Shown here: positions 6,946 to 15,633 of the stretch, in pieces | Layout: every line of letters starts with the position of its first letter | How positions within the stretch are numbered: position 1 is the first letter of the stretch | Assembly (NCBI GenBank): GCA_964624555.1 | Contig: CAZUXB010000028.1 | Span: 1 to 29,213 of the forward strand | Source of the DNA: SXRF01 sp964624555 | GTDB lineage: Bacteria > Pseudomonadota > Alphaproteobacteria > Rickettsiales > SXRF01 | Direction: 5' to 3' | Length of the DNA stretch: 29,213 nucleotides | Position numbers and translations under genes: made by a program | The notes under the pieces: generated by a model | Told to the model about the DNA's origin: nothing | The model's database searches: none | What the model saw: the letters and a program-made list of their open reading frames with translations, nothing else

Positions 6946-8261
6946 TTTTTGCGCTCTTTTGTCACCTGCGCACTTCGCTCAAGGGCGAGCATTTTATCAG
7001 GCACGTCCTGCGTTATGACGCTGCCCGCGCCCACTACCGCACCAGCACCAATAGTAACCGGTGCAACCAATGAACTGTTAGAGCCAATGAAAGCACCCGC
7101 GCCAATGGTGGTTTTGTGTTTTTTCACGCCGTCATAATTGCAGGTGATGGTACCGGCGCCGATATTGGCTCCTTCCCCAACTTCACTATCACCGACATAG
7201 CTTAAATGGTTGGCTTTCGCATCTGCGCCAAGTTTAGTGTTTTTGATTTCCACAAAATTCCCGACATGGGCATTTTCACCAATAACACTGCCCGGACGCA
7301 GGCGGGCAAAAGGCCCTACCACCGCACCGGCGTTAATATGCGCGCCTTCAATATGTGAAAAAGATTTTATCTCAGCACCACTTTCAACCGTAACTCCTGG
7401 CCCAAAAACCACCTGCTGGTGGATAATAACATCGGCAGCAATATTAGTATCAGCGCTGAAATAAACGCTGGCCGGATCCAGTAAAGTCGCACCACCTTCC
7501 ATAGCTTTGGTACGCAGACGATGCTGCATCATCTGCTCTACACCAGATAGTTGCTCACGGGTATTGATACCGGAAAGTTCAGTAAATTCAGTTTCTACCA
7601 CCTGGCAGATCAGTTTCTGGTCATTTGCCAATTCTACAATGTCGGTAAGATAATATTCACCGGCGCTGTTGCCCGGTGTAATTTTTTCCAGCAGGCCGAA
7701 AAGATGTTTTCCACTAACCGCTATAATACCAGAATTACACAGGTTTATAGCCCTCTGCTCCTGTGTTGCATCGCGTTCTTCTACTATTCTTTTGAGTTTA
7801 TCGTTGGCATCAACCACCAAGCGCCCATAACCGTGCGGATGATACATGCGCATGCCAAGCACCACAATATCTGCACTCTGTGCTGTCGCCAGTATATTGG
7901 CAATGGTAGCAGTGGTTATAAGCGGGGTATCACCGCAGAGAACCAGTATCTTATCATGGTAGCCACCCAGTTCTGGCTTTGTGGAAAGTACGGCATGGCC
8001 GGTGCCTTTTTGCTCATCCTGCACGGCAAAGAGGGCATGAGCGTCAATTTTAGCAACCGCCTGCTTAACCGTATCCATATTCGGAGCGACGACCACCACC
8101 GTTTTTTCCGGGGCAAGAGGAACCAGCGCAGAAATAACGTGTGATACCAGCGGCACCCCGGCGAGGCGGTGCATCACCTTGGGCAGGGACGATTTCATGC
8201 GTGTTCCCTTACCGGCAGCAAGAACCACGCACGCAAATTTATACTTGTGATTAGTTGTCAT
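6942..8261 (-). CDS. glmU: Bifunctional GlcNAc-1-P uridyltransferase / GlcN-1-P acetyltransferase
   Basis: Cytoplasmic enzyme making UDP-GlcNAc, precursor of peptidoglycan and lipid A. The N-terminal nucleotidyltransferase domain has LAAGKGTRMKSSLPKVM (about 14-30), LCGDTPLI and GTGHAV. The C-terminal part is a left-handed beta-helix of hexapeptide repeats (about 250-430) with NHLSYVGDSEVGEGANIG, holding the catalytic His, and ITCNYDG. The 439 residues are slightly shorter than the E. coli protein, mainly at the C-terminus. First gene of a leftward operon: its stop overlaps the start of the secreted-protein gene by 4 bases. A GTCAT..ATGAC palindrome (8311-8370) occupies the divergent gap to rmuC. 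Confidence 0.97.
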   Translation of the reverse strand: MTTNHKYKFACVVLAAGKGTRMKSSLPKVMHRLAGVPLVSHVISALVPLAPEKTVVVVAPNMDTVKQAVAKIDAHALFAVQDEQKGTGHAVLSTKPELGGYHDKILVLCGDTPLITTATIANILATAQSADIVVLGMRMYHPHGYGRLVVDANDKLKRIVEERDATQEQRAINLCNSGIIAVSGKHLFGLLEKITPGNSAGEYYLTDIVELANDQKLICQVVETEFTELSGINTREQLSGVEQMMQHRLRTKAMEGGATLLDPASVYFSADTNIAADVIIHQQVVFGPGVTVESGAEIKSFSHIEGAHINAGAVVGPFARLRPGSVIGENAHVGNFVEIKNTKLGADAKANHLSYVGDSEVGEGANIGAGTITCNYDGVKKHKTTIGAGAFIGSNSSLVAPVTIGAGAVVGAGSVITQDVPDKMLALERSAQVTKERKK

Positions 8262-8310
8262 AGGGGTAAGAATTAGCCTAGTTTATAATAGGACGCAACA
8301 ACTACGATTT

Positions 8311-8370
8311 GTCATCTCGAACGTAGTGAGGATCTTTGCAAAGATCCCTCGCTAAAATGCTCGGGATGAC
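8311..8370. repeat. GTCAT..ATGAC palindromic element
   Basis: A 60-base imperfect palindrome starting GTCATCTCGAACGTAG and ending TGCTCGGGATGAC, with a perfect central palindrome GATCTTTGCAAAGATC (about 8331-8346). It lies in the divergent gap between glmU and rmuC and shares terminal sequence with elements at 10015, 22908 and 25309. Confidence 0.85.
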
Positions 8371-8390
8371 ATTAATAAAAGGGTAAAAAC

Positions 8391-9581
8391 ATGGATATGA
8401 CAACGGTAATATTGCTGGTTCTGGCGCTGGCGCTGGGTTTTTGCCTCGGCTGGATAATGACCAAAAAACAGGCGGCGGGCGATATGGAGCGCGTGCGCAG
8501 CGAAAAAACCGCCCTGCATGAACGGGTAGTGACCGCTGAAACCCGCCAGAAATTATTGGAGCAGGAACTGGAAAAAACACAGGAAAAAATGCGCCTTGAA
8601 TTTAAGGATACGGCTAATAATATTTTCGCTGATTTCAGCACCAAATCGGAAAAGCAGATCGGCGACCTGCTAAACCCATTGCGCGACCGGCTGGGTGAAT
8701 TCCAGAAAACCATTGTCGATTCATTCACCACCCAAGGTAAGGAGCAACATTCCCTGAAAGCAGAAATTGAAAAGATCGTGTTGCAGACGGACGGCCTGAC
8801 CAAAGCCCTGCGCGGCGATGTGAAGGCGCAAGGCAACTGGGGCGAGGTCATGCTTGAGAGAATACTTGAAGAATCCGGCCTACGCAGTGGGGAAGATTAT
8901 ATAATCCAAGGCACCGGCATGGGGCTTAACAACCATGATGGCGGCCGCTTACAGCCGGACGTGATTGTTAATCTACCGGATAAAAAACACATCATAATCG
9001 ATTCAAAAGTATCGCTAACTGCCTATGAACGTTACTGCTCCGAAAGCGATGAGAATCTGCGCCAGATACAGGTGAAGGAATTTGTAAAATCGATCAAGTC
9101 GCATGTGAATGGGCTGGAAAGCAAACGCTATCAGGATATTGAAAAACTCGGCACACCGGATTTTGTGATGATGTTTTTGCCCATCGAAGGTGCCTATTCA
9201 CTGGCAGTGCAGACCGATAGCGAACTCCATTCTTACGCATGGGGCAAGAAAATTGTGCTGGTCTGCCCGGCAACGTTATTTGCCACGCTGCGCACCATCG
9301 CTTCCATCTGGCGTATCGAACGCCAGAACTTAAACGCGCAGGAGATAGCACGCCAAGGCGGCGCGCTGTATGATAAGCTGGCGGGCTTTGTCGGCGATAT
9401 GGAAGAGATAAACAAACACTTGGGCAATTTGCATAAAGCCTATGATAATGCGAGCAATAAACTTTCCGCCGGGCGCGGGAATCTTTTAGGGCAAGCAGAA
9501 AAACTAAAAGCACTGGGCGCAAAAACCTCCAAGTCGCTGCCTAAGAGCAAGGAAGATATGGAAGAGACGCTGGAAGCGTAA
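8391..9581 (+). CDS. rmuC: DNA recombination protein RmuC homologue
   Basis: RmuC-family protein, 396 residues, implicated in limiting inversion at short repeats through a predicted nuclease domain. Features: an N-terminal membrane anchor (TVILLVLALALGFCLGWIM), a coiled-coil region (about 30-100), and the RmuC domain with KAQGNWGEVMLERILEESGL, the nuclease-like DVIVNLPDKKHIIIDSKVSLTAYERY and FLPIEGAYSLAVQ. The ATG at 8391 follows a GTCAT..ATGAC repeat by about 20 bases. The 3' end overlaps the convergent lysozyme gene by 41 bases. In a repeat-rich genome this function may matter, but that is inference. Confidence 0.94.
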   Translation: MDMTTVILLVLALALGFCLGWIMTKKQAAGDMERVRSEKTALHERVVTAETRQKLLEQELEKTQEKMRLEFKDTANNIFADFSTKSEKQIGDLLNPLRDRLGEFQKTIVDSFTTQGKEQHSLKAEIEKIVLQTDGLTKALRGDVKAQGNWGEVMLERILEESGLRSGEDYIIQGTGMGLNNHDGGRLQPDVIVNLPDKKHIIIDSKVSLTAYERYCSESDENLRQIQVKEFVKSIKSHVNGLESKRYQDIEKLGTPDFVMMFLPIEGAYSLAVQTDSELHSYAWGKKIVLVCPATLFATLRTIASIWRIERQNLNAQEIARQGGALYDKLAGFVGDMEEINKHLGNLHKAYDNASNKLSAGRGNLLGQAEKLKALGAKTSKSLPKSKEDMEETLEA

Positions 9582-9999
9582 ATAGGCGCTCCTCATCCTG
9601 CCTTCTGCTCACCAATCCATTTAAAACTTTGCCGCCACAATAGACCCAGCGGGCAAATTCCTTGGCCGCCAGCGCCGGTTCGTTGATGTTGAGCAGCAGC
9701 CGCATGGTCGAATTTTTGAAGGCAGTGATGCCGATATTATAGGTAAAACTGACCAGAGCATCAAACTGGTTCTGGTTGAGCGGCACCTTGATAAGCCCGG
9801 CCAGAGCCTGTTCTACCTTGGCAATGTCATTTTTTAAAATATCTTCGGCAGCGTCCGTTGATATGTCGGTGAAGGATTCACCCGCGGCTATGACATGGCC
9901 ATAACCAATGGTGGTCTTACCAGCCGGGCAGAGATAAGGTGTGGCGGAAAATCCTTCAAATTTTTTGATGATGGCAAGGCCGTTTTGGGATATCTGCAT
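9541..9999 (-). CDS. Phage-type lysozyme / endolysin, glycoside hydrolase family 24
   Basis: Muramidase that hydrolyses the glycan strands of peptidoglycan. At 152 residues it has the size of T4/P21-type endolysins. The GH24 triad Glu-8-Asp/Cys-5-Thr is present as E15, C24 and T30 in KKFEGFSATPYLCPAGKTTIGYGH. NQFDALVSFTYNIG, the family's second signature, and GLVSRRQDEERLF are also present. No SAR or signal sequence is evident, so export would need a holin. The ATG at 9999 has AAGG upstream (about 10004-10008). Last gene of the leftward phage-like trio, separated from the membrane protein by a GTCAT..ATGAC repeat. The C-terminal tail reads into the end of rmuC on the opposite strand. Confidence 0.93.
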   Translation of the reverse strand: MQISQNGLAIIKKFEGFSATPYLCPAGKTTIGYGHVIAAGESFTDISTDAAEDILKNDIAKVEQALAGLIKVPLNQNQFDALVSFTYNIGITAFKNSTMRLLLNINEPALAAKEFARWVYCGGKVLNGLVSRRQDEERLFTLPASLPYLPCS

Positions 10000-10014
10000 G
10001 GGTTACCTTTTCTT

Positions 10015-10080
10015 GTCATACCAGCGAAAGCTGGTATCCAGCTTTTCTTTCCACTGGATGCCAGCCTACACTGGCATGAC
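10015..10080. repeat. GTCAT..ATGAC palindromic element in the phage-like operon
   Basis: Starts GTCATACCAGCGAAAGCTGG and ends CAGCCTACACTGGCATGAC, with internal complementary segments (CCAGC..GCTGG; TCCAGC..GGATGCCAGC). It fills nearly all of the 86-base gap between the lysozyme and the small membrane protein, so it appears to have been inserted into a formerly compact operon. Confidence 0.85.
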
Positions 10081-10085
10081 ACAAA

Positions 10086-10328
10086 TTATTTTATAAATTT
10101 TCCTAAAGAACGCTTTATGTAATCCGTATCCTGCTTCATAGCCTGAACCCGCTCGTCGATGCGCGCGAGTTTTTCACCAAAATCGGCACTGCTTACCGCC
10201 TGCACCTCCAGCGTATCAACCCGTGCGTTAAGCTGGGTGGCCCAGATAAGGGCAGCCGCAACCTGAATTAACATAGTAGCAACCAAAGCAATTGGTACAC
10301 GCTTATCTATCTGCCAGCGGTTTATCAT
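10086..10328 (-). CDS. Small single-span membrane protein with coiled coil (holin-neighbourhood protein), 80 aa
   Basis: One membrane segment (VPIALVATMLIQVAAALIWA, about 10-29) is followed by a heptad-like hydrophilic tail (RVDTLEVQAV..LARIDERVQAMKQDTDYIKRSL). I chose ATG at 10328 because it overlaps the stop of the DUF2793 gene as ATGA, a classic translationally coupled arrangement; a GTG at 10340 would add four residues. Small proteins of this shape are common between tail and lysozyme genes in alphaproteobacterial prophage and GTA-like clusters and may help the lysozyme cross the membrane, but a holin function is inference from position and topology. Confidence 0.75.
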   Translation of the reverse strand: MINRWQIDKRVPIALVATMLIQVAAALIWATQLNARVDTLEVQAVSSADFGEKLARIDERVQAMKQDTDYIKRSLGKFIK

Positions 10329-11251
10329 AGTGAATACCACTTGGTACTGGTGATGGCAAAAAAGATACGGCGCGTGTCGGTGGCCAGGCTCTGCGCGGTA
10401 TTGGCCGAGAGGTTGTTTATAGAATGGCCGCTGGCCGGGTAAATATTCAGCGCATTGGCGCCCTGGTTGGCTACCATGAGAATTTCACCGGCTTCCGGCG
10501 CTGGCAGCACCACGCCTTGGCCGGAAGATACGGTAGTGACTTCGTTGAGGCTGGCGGTGAGTGCGGTGGCCGTGCCTTGTGTACTACCGGCGGCGGAGAT
10601 AGCAGTGGCGATGGATTTAAAAGCGACCCGCCCTGTTGCCGCGATTATTTTAAGTGCGTCTTTCCACGTAGAGCCGTTACTGGAAACTTTGAGGGTGAAG
10701 TTATCATCACCGATAGTGCCGTATTCCGCGCGGCCCGAGGTTCCGGTCTGGAATAATATCGAGGCCGTATCGCTGGAGGAATTCTTGTTGATCTTGGCCT
10801 GAATACCGGCACCGTTATTATTGAACAGCACCGCGCTGCTGGCCACTGCGAGCTTATTGGTGGTGTCGGCGGTGGCATTTACCCCCAGCTTGGTTAGGTT
10901 CTGAAATTCGGTGGGATTGCTGGAAAGCGTCCACGCTGCACCATCATAACTATAAAGCAAATTCTCATCATTAACCCACAGGGTCATGCCCTCGGCCGGG
11001 GTTATGAAGCGCCAGATACCATCATAATAAGTAACTTTCCCGGCCTGCCCCGACCAGTCACCAGTAGGTGATGCAGCGATAATATAAAGATCGCCGGAAG
11101 CCGGGGAAACGGGCGGAGTGGCGATAGCGCGGCTTTTGGCACCGTTGCCCAACACCGCATCAATACGGACAAAGGCTTGATTTACGGTTACTTCCTTTTG
11201 GGCCTGGGCCTGTTCTACCAGTGTTATGGCAAGGTGTGGGGTGGTGGTCAT
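10325..11251 (-). CDS. DUF2793 phage tail/baseplate-associated protein
   Basis: 308 residues. The N-terminal DUF2793 domain (about 1-115) is recognisable by QAQAQKEVTVNQAFVRIDAV, the GDLYIIAASPTGDWSGQAGKV segment and MTLWVNDENLLYSYDGAAW. The rest is Ser/Thr/Ala-rich and fibre-like, ending in a compact beta-rich tip (VVLPAPEAGEILMVANQGANALNIYPASG and a terminal TKWYSL). DUF2793 is typical of alphaproteobacterial prophages and gene-transfer-agent tail modules. The ATG at 11251 has AGGAG about 8 bases upstream. Head of a three-gene leftward unit; no capsid, terminase or integrase is nearby, so this is a remnant or domesticated module. Confidence 0.88.
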   Translation of the reverse strand: MTTTPHLAITLVEQAQAQKEVTVNQAFVRIDAVLGNGAKSRAIATPPVSPASGDLYIIAASPTGDWSGQAGKVTYYDGIWRFITPAEGMTLWVNDENLLYSYDGAAWTLSSNPTEFQNLTKLGVNATADTTNKLAVASSAVLFNNNGAGIQAKINKNSSSDTASILFQTGTSGRAEYGTIGDDNFTLKVSSNGSTWKDALKIIAATGRVAFKSIATAISAAGSTQGTATALTASLNEVTTVSSGQGVVLPAPEAGEILMVANQGANALNIYPASGHSINNLSANTAQSLATDTRRIFFAITSTKWYSL

Positions 11252-11345
11252 TTTTGCTATTCTCCTGAAGTTAAAACTTTATTTATTGTGAATTTGGAGA
11301 TAATGTCCCGGAAGTGCCTTTTTTAAGAATTTCAGGAAAATTTCT

Positions 11346-11870
11346 ATGCCTAGCCTTGCCGAGATAGACCGCCAGATAGATGCATACGGCAATGCCTATA
11401 TTTTCTGGACCAGAAAAGAGATCCGTGCCCTGCCGGAAATACTGGAACATGATGAAAGTGTAAAAGCTATCACCTCCGGACTTATGGATAATGCAACGTG
11501 GCTGGCAGTGTGCACCGACCGCCGGGTAATTTTCATGAACCGCGGAATGTTCTACGGCCTGCGCCAGATACAAGTGCCACTCGATAGGATACAGGCAATA
11601 GACCATGAATTTACTATATTTTTTGGTTCCATAAGAGTATGGGATGGTGCTAGTGCCTTTACCATAAGCATGGTGCTGAAAAGTTCCATACTGCCCTTTG
11701 TAAAGGTTGCACAGGAGCAGATGCAGATCGCGCGCAAAGGGATAAAAACCGAAGCACCGACAGCATCCAACGATGTTGCCAGCCAACTGCAAAAGCTTGC
11801 AGAGCTTAAAGAAAAAGGCTATCTAACCGAAGAAGAATTCCAATCACAAAAGAAAAAATTGTTAGGATAA
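11346..11870 (+). CDS. Bacterial PH-domain protein with C-terminal SHOCT motif
   Basis: 174 residues, cytosolic. An N-terminal helical part (about 1-35) is followed by a YokE-like bacterial PH domain (about 35-128), with TDRRVIFMNRGMFYG, QVPLDRIQAIDHE and FFGSIRVWDGASAFTIS. The C-terminal SHOCT motif LQKLAELKEKGYLTEEEFQSQKKKLL (about 148-173, quoted in part) is a short oligomerisation module. AGGAAA precedes the ATG at 11346. It lies 3 bases ahead of ilvD and is probably co-transcribed with it, although no functional link between the two is known to me. Family-level assignment is confident, role unknown. Confidence 0.85.
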   Translation: MPSLAEIDRQIDAYGNAYIFWTRKEIRALPEILEHDESVKAITSGLMDNATWLAVCTDRRVIFMNRGMFYGLRQIQVPLDRIQAIDHEFTIFFGSIRVWDGASAFTISMVLKSSILPFVKVAQEQMQIARKGIKTEAPTASNDVASQLQKLAELKEKGYLTEEEFQSQKKKLLG

Positions 11871-11873
11871 ATA

Positions 11874-13595
11874 ATGACCAAGACCTACGGAAAATCTAAA
11901 TTACCCAGCCGCTTTGTAACCGAAGGCCCGGAACGTGCTCCGCACCGCTCCTACCTCTATGCCATGGGCATTACTGAAGCTGGTATCCATGCGCCACTGG
12001 TTGGCGTTGCCACTACGTGGAATGAAGCTGCACCATGCAACATCACCCTCGCACGGCAGGCGCAGGTGGTGAAAAAAGGCGTTGCCGCTGCTGGTGGAAC
12101 GCCACGCGAATTTACCACCATAACCGTAACCGACGGTATCGCGATGGGGCATCAGGGGATGAAATCATCGTTGGTTTCGCGCGAGGTGATCGCTGATTCT
12201 GTAGAACTTACCATGCGCGGCCACTCTTATGATGCGCTGGTTGGCCTTGCCGGTTGCGACAAGTCGCTGCCTGGTCTGATGATGGCGATGCTGCGCCTGA
12301 ATGTTCCCAGCGTGTTTATTTATGGTGGGTCAATCCTTCCTGGAAAATTCAAAGGTAAACAGGTGACTGTGGTTGATGTGTTTGAAGGTGTGGGCAAGCA
12401 CAGCGCAGGAAATATGAGCGATGAGGACTTAAAGGAGCTGGAACAGGTGGCCTGCCCATCGGCTGGTTCGTGCGGCGGGCAGTTCACCGCCAACACCATG
12501 GCCTGCGTATCAGAGGCTATCGGCCTAGCCCTGCCCGGCTCAGCAGGTGCCCCTGCCCCCTATGAATCGCGCGATGCCTTTGCTTTTGAATCAGGCCGGG
12601 CGGTGATGGAACTACTGAAGAATAAACTCCGCCCACGCGACATAGTTACCCGCAAGGCGCTGGAAAATGCGGCAGCGGTAGTGGCAGCAACTGGTGGCTC
12701 AACCAATGCGGCCTTGCATCTACCGGCAATGGCCAATGAATGTGGCATCGATTTTGATATCCACGCGGTTGGTGAAATATTCAAAAAAACACCGTACCTC
12801 GCTGACCTGATGCCTGGCGGCAAATATTCGGCAAAGGACCTGTATGATGTCGGCGGTGTGCAAATCGTGATGAAAACGCTGCTTGATGGTGGCTATTTGC
12901 ATGGTGACTGCCTGACCGTTACTGGCAAAACTATTGCCGAGAACTTAAAGAATGTGAAGTTCCCCGATGGGCAAGATGTGGTTTATCCATATAACAAGCC
13001 ACTGCGCGAAGAAGGCGGTGTGGTGGTGCTGAAAGGCAACCTCGCACCGGAAGGCGCGATCGTAAAAGTTGCCGGCATGAAGAACCTTGTGTTCAGCGGA
13101 ACCGCCCTGTGTTTTGATTGCGAAGAAGATGCCTTCGCTTCCGTAGAAAACCGCAAATATAAAGATGGTGACGTGATCATCATCCGCTACGAAGGCCCGA
13201 AAGGCGGCCCCGGCATGCGCGAAATGCTTTCGACCACCGCCGCGCTCTATGGCCAGGGTGCCGGTGATAAGGTGGCACTTATCACTGACGGACGTTTTTC
13301 CGGCGGCACACGCGGTTTCTGCATTGGCCATGTCGGGCCGGAAGCGGCGCTGGGTGGGCCTATCGGCCTACTTAAAAATGGCGACAAGATAACTATCGAT
13401 GCAGTAAAGGGGACTATCGATGTTGAGTTAACTGAAGCCGAACTCACCAAGCGCAAAGCCGAGTGGAAACCACGCAGGAATGATTATGGTTCTGGCGCGC
13501 TGTGGAAATATGCCCAGATAGTTGGCCCGGCAGAAAAAGGTGCGGTCACCCAACCCGGAGCCAGCGCGGAAACCCATGTCTATGCAGATATTTAA
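11874..13595 (+). CDS. ilvD: Dihydroxy-acid dehydratase
   Basis: Converts 2,3-dihydroxy-isovalerate and 2,3-dihydroxy-3-methylvalerate to the 2-keto acids in valine, isoleucine and leucine synthesis. 573 residues, normal length. Candidate Fe-S ligands are C55 (WNEAAPCN), C128 (LAGCDKSLPG) and C200 (CPSAGSCGGQFTANTM); K130 next to C128 is the usual modified metal-binding lysine. C-terminal GRFSGGTRGFCIGHVGPEAA is the second IlvD/Edd signature. The DNA is more GC-rich than the genes that follow. The ATG lies 3 bases after the PH-SHOCT stop. The presence of this gene implies that branched-chain amino acids are made, unlike strict obligate intracellular relatives. Confidence 0.98.
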   Translation: MTKTYGKSKLPSRFVTEGPERAPHRSYLYAMGITEAGIHAPLVGVATTWNEAAPCNITLARQAQVVKKGVAAAGGTPREFTTITVTDGIAMGHQGMKSSLVSREVIADSVELTMRGHSYDALVGLAGCDKSLPGLMMAMLRLNVPSVFIYGGSILPGKFKGKQVTVVDVFEGVGKHSAGNMSDEDLKELEQVACPSAGSCGGQFTANTMACVSEAIGLALPGSAGAPAPYESRDAFAFESGRAVMELLKNKLRPRDIVTRKALENAAAVVAATGGSTNAALHLPAMANECGIDFDIHAVGEIFKKTPYLADLMPGGKYSAKDLYDVGGVQIVMKTLLDGGYLHGDCLTVTGKTIAENLKNVKFPDGQDVVYPYNKPLREEGGVVVLKGNLAPEGAIVKVAGMKNLVFSGTALCFDCEEDAFASVENRKYKDGDVIIIRYEGPKGGPGMREMLSTTAALYGQGAGDKVALITDGRFSGGTRGFCIGHVGPEAALGGPIGLLKNGDKITIDAVKGTIDVELTEAELTKRKAEWKPRRNDYGSGALWKYAQIVGPAEKGAVTQPGASAETHVYADI

Positions 13596-13626
13596 GTAAT
13601 TTTCAATAATATAATTTAGAGGGTAT

Positions 13627-14670
13627 ATGACTACTTCAAAAAAAAATGGGCAAGTAAATAAAACTAGCCCTATATTAAAAACCCCACCGCTGCTTTTTGA
13701 TAAAACCCAAATAATTATAAAAAAAATAGAGAAAATTATTGGTGAACCATTGATTACTTACTGGAACTCACCCGAAAGTGATATATGCAGTTCAGACGTC
13801 AACGGAATGTATGCATTACTAAAAGTTCTGGGAAAACAGGAGAAACTTTCATTGCTCATAAAATCATATGGCGGCAACGGACAAGCTTCGCTCAGGATGA
13901 TCAACCTGCTGCGTGAATTTTCCAGCAATATAACGGCTTTACTGCCACTTGAATGTGCATCGGCAGCGACAATGATGGCATTGGGAGCCAATAAAATATG
14001 CATGGGATCGCTTGCCTATCTTTCGGCGGTTGACACTTCTCTGACCCATAGCCTTTCCCCTATAGATAATGTTACCAATCAAAAAGTAAGCGTAAGCCAG
14101 GACGAGCTGGAAAGAGTAGTAAGACTGTGGAAAGAACAGAATGGTGGGGCCACCGGCAAAGAATCCAATCCTTATGGAAATATTTTTCAGTATTTACACC
14201 CATTGGTTATAGGAGCCGTTGACCGCTCAAGTGCATTATCAATAAGGATATGTTCTGAAATACTGGATTATCACATGAAAGATAAAGAAAAGGCTGCCGT
14301 TATAAGCCGGACTCTCAATTCTGAATACCCATCGCATGGCTACCCTATTACTTTAAAAGAGGCACGGCGCATCGGGCTTAATACTGAAGCTATGGATAGC
14401 AACGTTAATAGCCTATTGCTTGAATTAAATGAAATATATGTGGAAATGACGCAGCTTGCATGCACCGATTTTGATGTGGATAACTACCACAGCAATACGA
14501 TCATGACCATTATGGAAAGTAATGGTATGCAGATTTTTTACCAGAATGATAAGGACTGGCACTACCGCAATGAAGAAAAGCGCTGGATAGCTATGAATGA
14601 TAACAGTGGATGGCGTAAAGCCAGTATCGATGGGGATAAAGTCATCGGTTCGATTCTGCATATTTATTGA
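13627..14670 (+). CDS. SDH-family Clp-fold serine protease-like protein
   Basis: 347 residues. The N-terminal two thirds match the serine dehydrogenase proteinase (SDH) family of the ClpP/crotonase superfamily: SYGGNGQASLRMINLLREF (about 80-98) as the oxyanion-loop region, LPLECASAATMMALGANKICMG with S112 as candidate nucleophile, LSAVDTSLTH with H141 as possible base, and the family tail YPSHGYPITLKEARRIGLN (about 234-252). The last 60 residues (NDKDWHYRNEEKRWIAMND) are unfamiliar. No signal peptide or membrane anchor is visible, so it is probably cytosolic. AGAGGG precedes the ATG. The region is visibly more AT-rich than ilvD. First of four tightly packed genes; substrate unknown. Confidence 0.75.
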   Translation: MTTSKKNGQVNKTSPILKTPPLLFDKTQIIIKKIEKIIGEPLITYWNSPESDICSSDVNGMYALLKVLGKQEKLSLLIKSYGGNGQASLRMINLLREFSSNITALLPLECASAATMMALGANKICMGSLAYLSAVDTSLTHSLSPIDNVTNQKVSVSQDELERVVRLWKEQNGGATGKESNPYGNIFQYLHPLVIGAVDRSSALSIRICSEILDYHMKDKEKAAVISRTLNSEYPSHGYPITLKEARRIGLNTEAMDSNVNSLLLELNEIYVEMTQLACTDFDVDNYHSNTIMTIMESNGMQIFYQNDKDWHYRNEEKRWIAMNDNSGWRKASIDGDKVIGSILHIY

Positions 14671-14679
14671 TAACAAGAA

Positions 14680-15633
14680 ATGTTTACGCGGATATTTAGC
14701 CCCAATATAATCTGCGCGCTGGCAAGTTTCAGTGTTGTAATTTTCATTTGCGCAAAGAAATATTGGGTTTTTGAATTAATAACGCATTTTACCCTGCATA
14801 TCGCGTTTGCCTGCGTTGTTTTTGCATTATTATATATTTTTCAAAAAAAGCGTATGCATGCCATATCCATGGCCGCCATTTCCTGTGTGTATTTCGCCAA
14901 TGCCTATTCCGCACTAGCACCAGCACAAGAGGCTTTAGGTAAGGAAGTAGGAAAAATAAAAATACTGCAATTCAACGTGCTTTATGAAAATGAAGAGCTA
15001 TCCAAGGCAATACCGTGGATAATAGCGCAGGGTGCCGATGTGGTAGTATTGCAGGAAGTAAACAATGCACGGGCGCTGGAACTGGGCGAACTGAAAAAAC
15101 ATTACGCCTGGTCACAAATAAAAACGAATGAAAGCCGCGATGCTTTCGGCATGGCCATATTCAGCAACAAACCAGTCACAAAATTTGATTATATCGATAT
15201 CGGTGATGGCTGGAACCATTACACTATGACAGAATTATTAGTAGCAGAGCAAAAGATACATCTATATGAGCTTCATACCCCACCGCCAGTATATCCATAT
15301 TTTTCGCAGCAGCGCGACAAAAGCCTTGAGCTAATGGCTGATATACTTGCCAAAGACCAGACGCCATACCGTTTGCTAGTTGGTGACCTGAACTGCACCA
15401 TCTATTCACCATACCTGCAGGATATTCTAAAAGAAGCCGATATGCACCATGCCCAGCAGGGGTATAACGTGGAAGGAACGTGGCCGGATTTTGTGCCATC
15501 ATTCCTGCGTATCGGCATCGACCAGTTGCTTGCCTCCAAACAGGTTAAAATTGAAAAAAGAACGGTAGCTGGCTATCATGGTTCCGACCACATGCCGGTA
15601 ATAACAACATTAGAATTTTTTAAGGAGATATAA
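14680..15633 (+). CDS. Membrane-anchored endonuclease/exonuclease/phosphatase (EEP) family protein
   Basis: 317 residues. Three N-terminal hydrophobic segments (about 8-26, 32-52, 60-80) anchor an EEP catalytic domain (about 90-317), which probably faces the periplasm. Catalytic motifs are intact: ILQFNVLYENEE (Asn), VVVLQEVNN (Glu, metal), ELHTPPP, LLVGDLNC (Asp and Asn), GIDQLL and GYHGSDHMPV (Asp-His). Membrane-anchored EEP proteins of this layout are widespread but mostly uncharacterised; substrates could be phospholipids, inositol-like phosphates or nucleic acid. It starts 9 bases after the SDH gene, and its TAA is followed directly by the ATG of the methyltransferase. Confidence 0.87.
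   Translation: MFTRIFSPNIICALASFSVVIFICAKKYWVFELITHFTLHIAFACVVFALLYIFQKKRMHAISMAAISCVYFANAYSALAPAQEALGKEVGKIKILQFNVLYENEELSKAIPWIIAQGADVVVLQEVNNARALELGELKKHYAWSQIKTNESRDAFGMAIFSNKPVTKFDYIDIGDGWNHYTMTELLVAEQKIHLYELHTPPPVYPYFSQQRDKSLELMADILAKDQTPYRLLVGDLNCTIYSPYLQDILKEADMHHAQQGYNVEGTWPDFVPSFLRIGIDQLLASKQVKIEKRTVAGYHGSDHMPVITTLEFFKEI

Noticed and set aside
10424..10802. 110- and 115-aa + strand frames within the DUF2793 gene
   Set aside because: They are antisense shadows of a gene supported by domain match and Shine-Dalgarno.
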